Source: an uncultured Acetobacteraceae bacterium
GTDB lineage: Bacteria; Pseudomonadota; Alphaproteobacteria; Acetobacterales; Acetobacteraceae
Assembly: GCA_903877125.1 (NCBI GenBank)
Contig: CAIRCM010000096.1
Coordinates: 1 to 37,419 of the forward strand
DNA: 37,419 nt
Reading direction: 5' to 3'
Shown here: positions 1-7,865 of the stretch, one piece after another
How positions within the stretch are numbered: the first letter of the stretch is position 1
Layout of the letters: every line of letters starts with the position of its first letter
Made by a program: the position numbers and the translations under genes
The notes under the pieces: generated by a model
Told to the model about the DNA's origin: nothing
The model's input: only the letters and a program-made list of their open reading frames with translations
The model's database searches: none

Positions 1-175
1 GTTTGGGTCACTTGGTGTGCCCAGGCTGCGTCATTGCAGACGGGAAGGCGACCTGTCGTGAGCCTAACATGAAGCCAGTCGGAAAGCCGGATGCGGGAAA
101 CCCGCACGTCCGGTTTGATGAGCGGGGGAGGGAAACGGGTTGCCTTGGCAATACCGCGCCCTTCCTCGACTCTAC
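1..175 (+). mobile_element. Group II intron, 3' end (window starts inside it)
   Basis: This is the terminal part of a bacterial group II intron; the ribozyme 5' domains and any intron-encoded reverse transcriptase lie outside the window. Positions 1-83 look like the end of domain IV, the linker that follows the maturase ORF. Positions 84-116 fold as domain V and 124-175 as domain VI (described separately). The proposed intron end is C175, giving the usual AC 3' terminus, seven nucleotides from a bulged A169 that fits the lariat branch point. The next base begins an in-frame Crp/Fnr-type coding segment. The short reading frames across 1-175 are not genes. Identification rests on structure and on remembered similarity of the DV sequence to alphaproteobacterial introns; the exact 3' splice site is an inference. 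Confidence 0.8.
84..175 (+). ncRNA. Group II intron domains V and VI
   Basis: Domain V (84-116): lower stem AAGCCGGA (84-91) pairs with TCCGGTTT (109-116) through one G-U pair and carries the AGC catalytic triad at 85-87. A two-base CG bulge follows at 107-108. The upper stem TGCGG/CCGCA is capped by a GAAA-type loop at about 97-101, one base shorter than the textbook form. Domain VI: GGGGGAGGG (124-132) pairs with CCCTTCCTC (159-167) including two G-U pairs. Inner stems are CGG/CCG and TTGCC/GGCAA with a TT loop. A169 is unpaired on the 3' side, as expected for a branch-point adenosine. The pairing is read directly from the sequence. Confidence 0.8.
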
Positions 176-463
176 CGCAATACCAGCGAAACGCTGTCCG
201 ATTTCGTGATGTTCGACCTGCCCGTGCGTCTGGGCCGCACCCTGATCAAGCTCGCCCGCGATTACGGGACAACGGTCGGCACCGCGGTGCGGATCGGCAT
301 GAAATTGTCGCAGAATGACCTCAGCCGGCTGGTTGCCGCGACCCGCGAAAGTGTCAACAAGCAGATGCGTGTGTGGGAGGACGAAGACCTCGTGCTCAAG
401 CAGGGCGGCCTGCTGATCATCAAAAACCTGGACGAGCTGAAGCGCCAAAGCGGTCTGAGTTGA
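176..463 (+). pseudogene. Crp/Fnr-type regulator, C-terminal part, split by the intron
   Basis: The 95 residues from 176 read as the end of a Crp/Fnr-family transcription factor. RNTSETLSDFVMFDLPVRLG matches the end of the dimerisation helix and the start of the DNA-binding domain. A winged helix-turn-helix follows, with KLSQNDLSRLVAATRESVNK as the recognition helix region, and the protein ends with a typical basic wing. The cyclic-nucleotide-binding beta-roll that should precede it is absent, because the intron lies immediately upstream in the same reading frame. A TTG at 140 could start a 107-aa frame, but its first 12 codons are intron domain VI, so I do not take it as a real start. If the intron splices, the gene may still work; without splicing it is broken. 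The N-terminal exon should lie beyond the left edge. Confidence 0.75.
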
Positions 464-533
464 AAACCGGGGCTTGCGGAACGGCGCGGCGCCCATAGGA
501 TACAACCAACAAGTCAACAGGAGGGACTTCCGT

Positions 534-1787
534 ATGATATCGCGCTGGATAGGCGGCGTTTTTTGCGCGGCTATGTTGCTACTGGCCGGGCTCGCGCCCG
601 CCTGGGCCGACGAAAAGCCGATCACTATCGGATTCGGCATGGCGCTGACCGGTGGCCTCGCCCCGAACGGCAAGGCCGCTCTGCTCGCCATGCAAATCTG
701 GGAAGAAGAGGTCAATGCCAAGGGCGGTCTGCTCGGCCGGCCCGTGAAGCTGGTCTTCTACGACGATCAGTCCAATCCCTCGACCGTTCCGGGGATCTAC
801 ACGAAACTGCTGGACGTCGATAAGGTCGATATTGTCGTCAGCGGTTACGCCACCAACATGGTCGCCCCCGCTTTGCCAGTCGTCATGCAGCATAAGCGGA
901 CATTCCTGTCCCTGCTCGGCCTCGCGGTGAACAGTGAGTTCAACTACCCGAACTATTTCTCCTTCACGCCGACCGGTGGCCCGCATCCGAAGCAAAGCTT
1001 CAGCGCCGGCTTCTTCGGCACCGCCATGGCGCTGAACCCGAAGCCCACCACGATCGCGCTGGTCGGGGCGGACGCGGAATTCGCGCGCAACGCGCTTGAA
1101 GGCGCGCATGAACTGGTGAAGGAAGCCGGTCTGAAAATCGTCTACGACAAAACCTACCCGCCGACGACTGCCGACTACACACCGATCGTGCGTGCCATCC
1201 AGGCAACCAATCCCGATCTGGTGTTCGTCGCTTCCTATCCGCCTGACACTGTGGGAATCATCCGCGCGGCGCATGAAGTGGGGCTGAAGGCACGGCTGTT
1301 CGGGGGCGGCATGGTCGGGTTGCAGTCAACCGCGATCAAGGTCCAGCTTGGGCCACTGCTCAATGGCATCGTCGACTATGACTTCTGGCTCCCGGTCGGC
1401 AAGTTCGCCACGCCCGAGGCATTGGACTTCCTGAAGCGCTATCAGGCGAAATCCGGCGCCGCGGGTGTCGATGCGCTTGGTTACTATCTGCCACCGTTCG
1501 CCTATTCCTACATGCAGGTGCTGGCGCAGGCGATCGAGGCGACCAAGGGCCTCGATCAGGCGAAACTCGCCGACTACATGCGCAAGACCACCTTCAACAC
1601 GGTTGCCGGCCCGGTCAAATTCGGTCCGGGTGGCGAATGGGTCGAGGCTCGGGTGATGGAGGTGCAGTTCCAGGGCGTGAAGAGCAACGACCTCGATCAG
1701 TTCCGCGACCCGAAGACGGAAGTCGTGCTTTGGCCGCCCGATCTGAAGACCGGGGACGTCGTCACCCCGTATGACGCGGGGAAATAG
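534..1787 (+). CDS. Branched-chain-amino-acid-type ABC transporter substrate-binding protein
   Basis: A 417-aa periplasmic solute receptor of the LivJ/HAAT family (type I periplasmic binding fold), which binds amino acids, amides or related small acids for an ABC importer. The start ATG534 is preceded by AGGAGGG at good spacing. An upstream in-frame ATG-like extension to 474 would put 20 polar residues before the signal peptide and is unlikely. Residues 1-23 form a classic Sec signal peptide ending AWA|DEK. The mature part opens with ITIGFGMALTGGLAPNGKAA and EEVNAKGGLLGRPVKLVFYD, the family's N-terminal signature, and continues through the second lobe (TTIALVGADAEFARNALEGA). No permease or ATPase gene (livHMGF) is adjacent, so it is an orphan receptor here and its ligand cannot be deduced. 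Confidence 0.9.
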   Translation: MISRWIGGVFCAAMLLLAGLAPAWADEKPITIGFGMALTGGLAPNGKAALLAMQIWEEEVNAKGGLLGRPVKLVFYDDQSNPSTVPGIYTKLLDVDKVDIVVSGYATNMVAPALPVVMQHKRTFLSLLGLAVNSEFNYPNYFSFTPTGGPHPKQSFSAGFFGTAMALNPKPTTIALVGADAEFARNALEGAHELVKEAGLKIVYDKTYPPTTADYTPIVRAIQATNPDLVFVASYPPDTVGIIRAAHEVGLKARLFGGGMVGLQSTAIKVQLGPLLNGIVDYDFWLPVGKFATPEALDFLKRYQAKSGAAGVDALGYYLPPFAYSYMQVLAQAIEATKGLDQAKLADYMRKTTFNTVAGPVKFGPGGEWVEARVMEVQFQGVKSNDLDQFRDPKTEVVLWPPDLKTGDVVTPYDAGK

Positions 1788-1825
1788 CCGCGCGGGGTTG
1801 TATTGGCGTCAACCTTACTCTTCCC

Positions 1826-1892
1826 CGTCATCGTCCGGCTTGTCCGGGCTACCAATGACCGCATATCGCGCGATAGGTAGCCCGGAGAAGCC
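1826..1892. repeat. REP-like inverted repeat, copy 1
   Basis: Begins CGTCATCGTCCGGCTTGTCC. The arms CCGGGCTACC (1844-1853) and GGTAGCCCGG (1876-1885) are perfectly complementary over 10 bp, and a small palindrome TATCGCGCGATA sits in the loop. It lies between two convergent genes, so it could act as a bidirectional transcription stop, although no T-run follows. Its left part is closely similar to the element at 37350-37419, so it is a dispersed family rather than a one-off hairpin. Confidence 0.6.
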
Positions 1893-1909
1893 TTACCCCA
1901 TTCACCGAT

Positions 1910-2674
1910 CTATCGCCCGCGCCACGACGGCGCCCGTTTCGTGAGAAACGCCTCCATCCCTTCCCGGAAATCCGCGCTTCCGTAGCACAGGCGGATCAGG
2001 TCAGCGTCCGGCGGCAGGGTGTCCCGCAGGCGCCGCAGCCCCTCTTTGGTCGCCCGCAACGTCAGCGGCGCCTGACCGGCGACAAGCTGCGCCAGTGCCT
2101 CTGCCCGAACAGCCAAAATTTCGGCATCCGGCACGATTTCGCTGACCAGACCAGCGGATCGCGCTTCCTCCGCGCCCAGCAGACGGGCCGTGAAGATCAT
2201 TTCCGTCACCCGCGCCGGCCCGATCAGCGCGCTCAGTCGAGCGAGGTTCGCGACCGACAGGCAGTTGCCCAGGGTCCGGGCGATTGGGAAGCCGAAACGC
2301 GCGTCGGCGGTCGCGATACGCAGATCGCAGGCGGCCGCGAGGCCGGCACCGCCCCCCGTGCACGCCCCGGCGATCGCGGCGATCGTCGGCACCGGGCAAC
2401 GTTCCAGCACACCCAGAACGCGGTCGAGTTTCGCCTCGTAAGCGATCCCGTCTTCCGCCGATTCAAACGCCCGGAACTGGGCGATATCCGTGCCCGCGGC
2501 AAACGCTTTGCTGCCCGCGCCGGTCAGGATCAACACCTTCGCCCCGGACGGGTCGGCCGCGATGTCCGCCAGCCGCTCGTACATCGCGAAGGTCAGCGCA
2601 TTGCGGGCCTGGGGACGGTTGAGCACGACATGCCCGATCCCGTCACGGACCGTGAAAAGCAGTTCTTCGGTCAT
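1910..2674 (-). CDS. Crotonase-superfamily protein (enoyl-CoA hydratase/isomerase family)
   Basis: A 254-aa protein of the crotonase fold that should bind an acyl-CoA thioester. The start ATG at 2674 was chosen because MTEELLFTVRDGIGHVVLNR matches the usual N-terminus; an upstream extension would overlap the preceding gene. The oxyanion-hole element KAFAAGTDI (about 57-64) and the glycine-rich loop TGGGAGLAAACD (106-117) are present. The two acids used by classical hydratases are not: the first is replaced by G111 (GGGAG instead of GGGxE) and the second by I131 (FGFPIARTLG instead of FGxPE). It may therefore be an isomerase, thioesterase or other crotonase rather than a hydratase. It starts four bases after the stop of the ClpP-like gene, so the two are probably co-transcribed. 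Confidence 0.85.
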   Translation of the reverse strand: MTEELLFTVRDGIGHVVLNRPQARNALTFAMYERLADIAADPSGAKVLILTGAGSKAFAAGTDIAQFRAFESAEDGIAYEAKLDRVLGVLERCPVPTIAAIAGACTGGGAGLAAACDLRIATADARFGFPIARTLGNCLSVANLARLSALIGPARVTEMIFTARLLGAEEARSAGLVSEIVPDAEILAVRAEALAQLVAGQAPLTLRATKEGLRRLRDTLPPDADLIRLCYGSADFREGMEAFLTKRAPSWRGR

Positions 2675-2678
2675 GCCG

Positions 2679-3908
2679 CTAGCGATCGGGCCGCTGTGAG
2701 ACGATCTTGGCGTTCTCGCGGTAGATCGTGATTTCGCCACCGGAGGTGAACCGCGCGCCAATCAGAAAATCGGTCACGCCCGTCGACCGGTTGCCATGAC
2801 GGGAGTCGAGATATTCGAAGTCCACCAGCCCACGGATCTCGCAATTCGATGCGCCCTCGTCGCAGGTGATCCGCAGGCTGTCGGCGTGCACCGTGTAGAC
2901 CCGGGTCGGCCAGCGCGCGATAAACTGCTGTTTGGCCTTCATGACTTCGTCGCGATCCGTCTGACGCCCGTAAAAATCGACCGTCTCGGCATAGATGTCC
3001 CCGAAATACCCGATCGCGCGGGCATCGAGATCCGACCAGTGGTCGAAGTAATCGCTGATGAAGTCCATCGCCTTCTGCCGCAGCGCGGTCTTGGTCACCG
3101 TCGCCGGTTTGACGTTCGGCAGCGGCCGCACGTTGGGTTCGCTGGTGGTTGTCGGGCGCAGCGGCTTGACCCCGGTCCGTTCGGGGCCGCCGGACGGTGG
3201 CTTGATGGGGGTACCGGCACCGGCGACATCGGAATCGTCGGAGTCCGGATCGGCCTCCGGCCGTCGGCGGGGCGTCGGACCGGTTTCCGGCGGCAGTCGC
3301 CCCGGAGCGATCTGCGGCGTCAACAGCGCCACGGACACGCCGAGCTTGCGCGCGTCTTCCATGGTCAGCCACTTGATCTCCTCGGGTGCTGCAGAGGTCA
3401 TGAAGATCACCGCCGCCTCCGGCAGCCCAAGCCCATTCAGATACGCGCCCACCAGCGCATTGCCGACACCGCTTTCCCGCGGCCCGCCGCGTTCTTCGAC
3501 ATAGGCCGCGTGGAACCCGATCCGCGCGCTGTTGGCCATATACCGTGTCGTGCCCCCGAGCCACGCCAGGGCGCAGGCCGATGCGCATTGCACCCCCGCC
3601 GGCACCGCGGTCGAGAATTTGCCCTGCCGGATCGCCCGCCCGATCGCCAGCCCGGAGTCCAGGTCCCCGCCATTGCTGCTGAACATCACCAGCGCCTTCG
3701 TCAGCCCCGCCACCGCGTCGCTGAACCGCTTGCCGTCGTCGGTTTCAAGCGTGCCCCGCACCGTCACCGTGGGCGTATCCCCGTTGCGGTCCACGTCGAT
3801 CCGAGCGGCCGAAGCGGCTCCGGTCACGACGAGAACGGCGAGTGCGGCGCACAGAAAAAGGCACCGGCAGCGGGCGGATACGCGGAAAGCTATGGCGATG
3901 TGGATCAT
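2679..3908 (-). CDS. Secreted ClpP-like protein with C-terminal NTF2-like domain
   Basis: A 409-aa protein exported by a Sec signal peptide (residues about 1-34, ending GAASA|ARID) from ATG3908. Residues about 35-200 resemble the periplasmic ClpP-like family (COG3904 type). MFSSNGGDLDSGLAIGRAIR is the substrate-groove strand, QCASACALAWLGGTTRY contains the serine at the ClpP nucleophile position, and ARIGFHAAY supplies the candidate His. A proline/arginine-rich low-complexity linker (about 205-275) follows. It ends in a roughly 120-residue NTF2/SnoaL-like domain (DFISDYFDHWSDLDARAIGY to the C-terminus), a fold usually used for binding. Peptidase activity is inferred from Ser and His only; the third catalytic residue was not identified. 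It leads a two-gene unit with the crotonase downstream. Earlier in-frame starts would add a basic tail that spoils the signal peptide. Confidence 0.75.
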   Translation of the reverse strand: MIHIAIAFRVSARCRCLFLCAALAVLVVTGAASAARIDVDRNGDTPTVTVRGTLETDDGKRFSDAVAGLTKALVMFSSNGGDLDSGLAIGRAIRQGKFSTAVPAGVQCASACALAWLGGTTRYMANSARIGFHAAYVEERGGPRESGVGNALVGAYLNGLGLPEAAVIFMTSAAPEEIKWLTMEDARKLGVSVALLTPQIAPGRLPPETGPTPRRRPEADPDSDDSDVAGAGTPIKPPSGGPERTGVKPLRPTTTSEPNVRPLPNVKPATVTKTALRQKAMDFISDYFDHWSDLDARAIGYFGDIYAETVDFYGRQTDRDEVMKAKQQFIARWPTRVYTVHADSLRITCDEGASNCEIRGLVDFEYLDSRHGNRSTGVTDFLIGARFTSGGEITIYRENAKIVSQRPDR

Positions 3909-4138
3909 GTCGCCACCGATAGCACAGCCGCTTTTGGCCTGCCACAAGTCCATCGGTGCCGACACGCGACAGTGATCGGAACGCCGCCTCCGCCGCGACC
4001 GGCCGACCAAGGGCGCGCATCCTTTGCGTGCTTGCCCGGTCTGCGAGTGCGGCGCGAAAATGCGGATGCGCGGCCCGTCACCGACGATGCCCTTTCGATA
4101 GCGCGCCCGCCGCCAAACCTGTACCCACTCTGTCCCAG

Positions 4139-5275
4139 ATGGACACCCTAGCCCTCAACCTGGCCAAAGCCCTCCCCGGCCTCGCCATCCCATTCCTGCT
4201 GCCGTTGCTAGCGATAGCGGGCATTGGGATCGCTGTCGGCCTTGCGTTGCGACGGCGGCGCGTGCCACCTCCGCCGGCCCGGACGGTCTCCACGCCGCGA
4301 CCCGAACCCGAATGGCAGGCGCGCCATATCGGCTTCGGGCACGACGGCCTGATCCTCGACGGCCTGGACGTCTGGGACAGCGACTGGCGCCGGATCGGTG
4401 CGAATACCGTCATATTGCCGCACCCCGCCTACCCCACCCAACAACATACCTTCGATATCTACGAAGCGGGGGAGGGGACCCAAACCCGCGAATTCGCCGT
4501 GACCGAACTGTCGAACGGCGTGTGGGGTTTCTACACCCGGCATTACCCTGGCGAGCCGCGAACCGGCACCTCCACCGACGGCTCGATCGGCTTCGAAAAC
4601 CGCTATCCCACCCCGTCCGCCCGCCACGCCAGTCCCACCGGCCGCATCTGGCGCATCCCAACCGGCGAACTGTTGGCCGGCGGTGTCGGCTGGTCCGCCA
4701 GCGAGGTGATCCCCGAAGCCGAGGGTTCGTTGCTCTACGCACTGCGATACAATGGCAACGACGCGCTCTTCCGGCTCCATCCGCGTACCGACAGCTTCGA
4801 CACCGTCGGCGAAAATCGCCCCGCGGCCTCGCTCGGCCGGCTCGCCGAAGCCGTCGCCGCCGCCCTGGGGAAGAGTGTGGACCGAGCGAAAGCCGGTCTC
4901 GACGTCAGGCTGGCGCCCGATGGGGCGATCCGTGTCGAGCTCGCTTCGGTCGAATGGTCCAATTCGCACTGGGTCGATTCCCCGCGTGTCCTGGACGTCG
5001 CGACGGGCCGCATCCTGTTGGACCTCTGGAACACCGACTGGGACGCAGCGGTCTCGTTCCCCGGTGCCGGCCAGGTGGATTTGGGCCTGCGGCGCTACAA
5101 CGGGGTCGGCCGTTTCCAGGTCGGCATCGATCTCACAACCGGCCGGTTCACGCTATCCGAAGGCCCGACCACGCCCTCAACGATCGGGCCGATCGGCGAA
5201 CTCCCGCCGGCGCTGGAGGCCGCATCCCGGCGTGCCGGCGAAGCTCCGCCACGCGGTGTGACCGGGAACGGTTAG
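4139..5275 (+). CDS. Membrane-anchored protein of unknown function
   Basis: A 378-aa protein whose first 36 residues form one hydrophobic segment (LAIPFLLPLLAIAGIGIAVG) followed by RRRR. This predicts a single N-terminal anchor, with the short side in the periplasm and the large soluble part in the cytoplasm by the positive-inside rule. The soluble part has two similar-looking beta-rich blocks (about 55-200 and 235-350). They are rich in Trp and Asp (VWDSDWRRIG, LWNTDWDAAV) and in the phrase SNGVWGFY, which I associate with uncharacterised proteins of proteobacteria. No catalytic motif is visible. ATG4139 is the first start close to the hydrophobic segment; the 230 bp upstream, shared with the divergent ClpP-like gene, hold no clear promoter. 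The TAG stop lies inside a dispersed repeat. Confidence 0.7.
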   Translation: MDTLALNLAKALPGLAIPFLLPLLAIAGIGIAVGLALRRRRVPPPPARTVSTPRPEPEWQARHIGFGHDGLILDGLDVWDSDWRRIGANTVILPHPAYPTQQHTFDIYEAGEGTQTREFAVTELSNGVWGFYTRHYPGEPRTGTSTDGSIGFENRYPTPSARHASPTGRIWRIPTGELLAGGVGWSASEVIPEAEGSLLYALRYNGNDALFRLHPRTDSFDTVGENRPAASLGRLAEAVAAALGKSVDRAKAGLDVRLAPDGAIRVELASVEWSNSHWVDSPRVLDVATGRILLDLWNTDWDAAVSFPGAGQVDLGLRRYNGVGRFQVGIDLTTGRFTLSEGPTTPSTIGPIGELPPALEAASRRAGEAPPRGVTGNG

Positions 5276-5331
5276 GGCGTGATCGCCAGAGATGGAATCA
5301 CACGGCGGCGTGAATCACGCGATGATCACGC
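5272..5331. repeat. Stop-codon repeat, copy A (truncated)
   Basis: TTAGGGCGTGATCGCCAGAG and the following 40 bases match copy B at 30611 nearly base for base up to GCGAT (5323), then diverge. The shared core is TGGAATCACACGGCGGCGTG followed by AATCACGCGAT. GTGATC near the left end and GATCAC near the right end are complementary, making the element foldable. The TAG at 5273-5275 is the stop codon of the plus-strand gene, and the TGA of the convergent DUF817 gene (5326-5328) is also within it. Confidence 0.75.
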
Positions 5332-6588
5332 GTCCAACGGACCGCCCGTCCGCCGAGCCCTGACAAACCAACCGCGTCCGAGCGCCGCACCCCCGATGCC
5401 GATCCAATAAGCCGCGATATTCCACGGATCGAACACCCGCCCGAACAGCAGCGCCCCCGCCAGGGTCATGCGGAAGGCATCCAGTGCCGGCTGGTGGTAA
5501 AGCCGGAACAACTCCGCCGCGAATGCGATCGCCGCCGCCGCCGCGACCGACCGCCATGACGGCCTGCCGAACCGTTCGATGGACACGGCCAGCAGCAGAA
5601 CCATCGCGCCCCACAACACCCCGCCGCCATAGCGCAACCAGAATACCGGCAGCCCCATCGGCACCAGCCGCCAGATCAGCCCGCACCCCATCACCGCCAA
5701 GGCTGCCAGGAAACACCCCAAACGCGTCGGCCGCCGCCATTTTTCCAGCATCGTGCCCGCTACCAAAGTGTAGGAAACCAGCAGCAACAGCGACCATGAC
5801 GTCAACTTGGCCGGCGAAACCATGGTCCATTGCGTCATTTGACTGGGATAGAGCCAGGCCCCCGCCGCTGTGGCGATGTTCTCGCCGAACCAGATGAACA
5901 GCGCGACCAGGCTGAATCCCAACAGCAGCGGCATACGCCGATGGACCCGCCAGACCCGGAAATGGATCGTCGTCCGCCCGAACAGCATCGCCGCACCTGC
6001 CAGCAACGGCAGTCGCAGATCGATCCCCCAATGATCGGTGAAGAAATTCGCATAGATCGCTCCCGACAACGCCATCATCGCCGACAGCGCCGGATGGCGG
6101 GTGAAGCGGAAGTCGAACAGCCGCCAGACACGCGCCAGATAGCTGCCGACCGACGCGTACATGAACCCCGAGAACAGCGGCACCTGGCCAATCCGCAAGT
6201 GGCTGAATTCCGGATAATGCCACGATCCGACCGACGTTTTGAACAGTTCCATCAGCGTTCCAACAAGATGGAAAACAAGGATGACCTTCGCCTCCTCCAC
6301 GGTCTCCATCCGAAACCACAACAAGATAGCCTGGATGATGAGGCAGGCGATGACCAACGCATCGTAGCGCGGCAATCCGGCGCCATGCGGGTAATATCGT
6401 TTCGTGACGATCATCAGGCCGAGCAGCAGCCCCCCGAACAGACATGCCCATGCCTGTTTGACACCGAAACGCAGAAACTCATAGCCGGCGGCGGCCACCG
6501 GTCCTTGCCGGAGTGCCCAGGTCTCCATCCTTTCACGCAGGTCGCCAAGGAACGGCAATTCGTTGCGCGTCGCGGGATGCTCGGTCAA
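5326..6588 (-). CDS. DUF817-DUF2809 fusion, polytopic membrane protein
   Basis: About 420 residues, with many membrane segments. The N-terminal two thirds is a DUF817 (YoaT-like) protein with its recognisable signatures FGVKQAWACLFGGLLLG, YPHGAGLPRYDALVIACLII, FHLVGTLMELFKTSVGSWHY, LFSGFMYASVGSYLARVWRL and FIWFGENIATAAGAWLYPSQ. The last 125 residues read as DUF2809: GLIWRLVPMGLPVFWLRYGG, AELFRLYHQPALDAFRMTLA and LLFGRVFDPWNIAAYWIGIG. Both families have unknown function. The start is uncertain. TTG6588 gives an N-terminus like other DUF817 proteins; ATG6528 has its AAGG touching the start codon; GTG6657 would add a Cys/Arg-rich extension. The gene ends inside repeat copy A and converges on the neighbour to its left. 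Confidence 0.8.
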   Translation of the reverse strand: MTEHPATRNELPFLGDLRERMETWALRQGPVAAAGYEFLRFGVKQAWACLFGGLLLGLMIVTKRYYPHGAGLPRYDALVIACLIIQAILLWFRMETVEEAKVILVFHLVGTLMELFKTSVGSWHYPEFSHLRIGQVPLFSGFMYASVGSYLARVWRLFDFRFTRHPALSAMMALSGAIYANFFTDHWGIDLRLPLLAGAAMLFGRTTIHFRVWRVHRRMPLLLGFSLVALFIWFGENIATAAGAWLYPSQMTQWTMVSPAKLTSWSLLLLVSYTLVAGTMLEKWRRPTRLGCFLAALAVMGCGLIWRLVPMGLPVFWLRYGGGVLWGAMVLLLAVSIERFGRPSWRSVAAAAAIAFAAELFRLYHQPALDAFRMTLAGALLFGRVFDPWNIAAYWIGIGGAALGRGWFVRARRTGGPLDA

Positions 6589-6942
6589 ACCCGCCGTCTC
6601 TGGCGCCAAACCGCCCGATATGCCGCATCGCACCAGGCACCGTCCCGGCGCGCACACCGTCTGCCCAAGGTGCCGGCGTCAAAAAAACCGACCGTCATCG
6701 TGGGTCGCTCCATCCAGTACCGGCCGCCCCGGCGCGCGCGAAGTGTGGCGCATTCGCCGAGGGGTGTCAGGCCTCCCACGGATTTTCCCACCGGTTTTCC
6801 CGTATCCTGTTGGGCGGCCGAGCGTTTGCGACAAGTATCACCACGATCCCGGCGACGTTGGCCGAGCGAAGATGGTTCAACACCCGACGATTTTTGGTAT
6901 GCACATCGTCCCCAGGGGAGCCCCCAACACGGGAGTCTTTGC
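6589..6942. other. Divergent intergenic region, no gene seen
   Basis: These 354 bp separate the start of the DUF817-DUF2809 gene (minus) from the methyltransferase start (plus). I see no RNA gene, repeat or convincing sigma-70 promoter. A run of seven A at about 6683-6689 and the less GC-rich stretch around 6780-6900 are the only places where promoters look plausible. The region also contains the alternative upstream start (GTG6657) of the minus-strand gene. Confidence 0.5.
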
Positions 6943-7644
6943 ATGGCCCATGCCGCACAGCTGGAATTTGTCGGCCGCGTGAAAGCCGCCTTCCCTGATT
7001 TCTTCACCGACACGCGTGTCCTCGACATCGGCAGTCTGGATATCAATGGGTCCGCCCGGCAATTTTTCCGCGGTGGCACCTATACCGGGATCGATGTCGC
7101 CGCCGGGCCAGGCGTGGACATCGTTTGCCAAGGGCAGGATTTCAGCGCCCCGGACCGCAGTTTCGATGTCGTGATTTCCTGCGAGGCGATGGAGCACAAT
7201 CCGTTTTGGCGGGAAACCTTCGCGAACATGATCCGCCTCTGCCGCCCGGGCGGGCTGATCCTCGCGACCTGCGCTTCGATCGGCCGGATGGAGCACGGCA
7301 CCACCCGAACCGCCGCCGATGCATCGCCGCTCTCCGTCGGTATCGGTTGGGAGTATTACCGCAATTTGACTGGGGCGGATTTCAGGACCGCCATGGACCT
7401 GTCCGCATCGCTCGCGCCCTTCGCGTTTTTTTCGAACTGGGTGGCGCGGGACCTGTATTTCGTGGGATTCAAACGGGGCGGCGCCGCACCGCCCAACGCC
7501 GCCCAGGCAATCGCGGCCATCCGCCGCCATCACCGGTCCCAGAACCTGCGGCATGCGCTGCGATCGGACTACCTGCTCGCCCGGCTGCTGATCGCGCTGC
7601 TGGGCGAAGAACGTTACTCGTTTGGCCGGATCGTCCCCTGGTAA
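6943..7644 (+). CDS. SAM-dependent methyltransferase (class I)
   Basis: A 233-aa Rossmann-fold methyltransferase. Motif I is TRVLDIGSLDINGSARQFF (about 23-41), a DIGS variant of the glycine-rich SAM loop. Motif II is TYTGIDVAAGPGVDIV, with D as the ribose-binding acid. FDVVISCEAMEHNPFWRETF is motif IV/post-IV, and LCRPGGLILATCASIGR is the PGG strand. ATG6943 follows GGGAG at 6931 with suitable spacing; the reading frame stays open far upstream but antisense to the DUF817 gene, which is an artefact of base composition. This subfamily occurs among glycan and small-molecule methyltransferases, but nothing here reveals the substrate. The 3' end overlaps the convergent small gene by about 31 bp. 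Confidence 0.85.
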   Translation: MAHAAQLEFVGRVKAAFPDFFTDTRVLDIGSLDINGSARQFFRGGTYTGIDVAAGPGVDIVCQGQDFSAPDRSFDVVISCEAMEHNPFWRETFANMIRLCRPGGLILATCASIGRMEHGTTRTAADASPLSVGIGWEYYRNLTGADFRTAMDLSASLAPFAFFSNWVARDLYFVGFKRGGAAPPNAAQAIAAIRRHHRSQNLRHALRSDYLLARLLIALLGEERYSFGRIVPW

Positions 7645-7865
7645 GCCGTCTCGTCTTGTGAGGTCTCCATTGTTTCCCGCAGTGCCAGCCTGGCTGCGCC
7701 AATCAAAATCGCGGTCATCCGTTTGTCGTGCAGCCAGGCCTTGGCTTCGATCTCGGCCAGCGAGGCAGCGAGCGTTTCGATCGGATCGAGTATCTCGACC
7801 GCGGCGATCATATCTTCTTCGCAAAGTGGGGATCGTTGTGTCGTGAACATGTTGGTCCAATCCAT
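7614..7865 (-). CDS. Small hypothetical protein
   Basis: An 83-aa, mostly helical and acidic protein from ATG7865. Its codons end mostly in G or C like the neighbours, which supports a real gene, but there is no clear Shine-Dalgarno sequence. The longer in-frame start at 7970 gives an unlikely N-terminus. The sequence contains IETLAASLAEIEAKAWLHDK and AILIGAARLALRETMETSQD, suggesting two amphipathic helices; no known domain was recognised. It converges on the methyltransferase and overlaps its last codons. Plus-strand frames over the same stretch look less protein-like. Confidence 0.45.
   Translation of the reverse strand: MDWTNMFTTQRSPLCEEDMIAAVEILDPIETLAASLAEIEAKAWLHDKRMTAILIGAARLALRETMETSQDETAYQGTIRPNE

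Noticed and set aside
3-209. Small open frame at the left edge
   Set aside because: It lies in intron domains IV to VI, and its translation is unrelated to any protein.
5830-6942. Upstream extension of the methyltransferase frame across the DUF817 gene
   Set aside because: The extension has no domain character and is antisense to a real membrane protein. The start at 6943 has its own ribosome-binding site.
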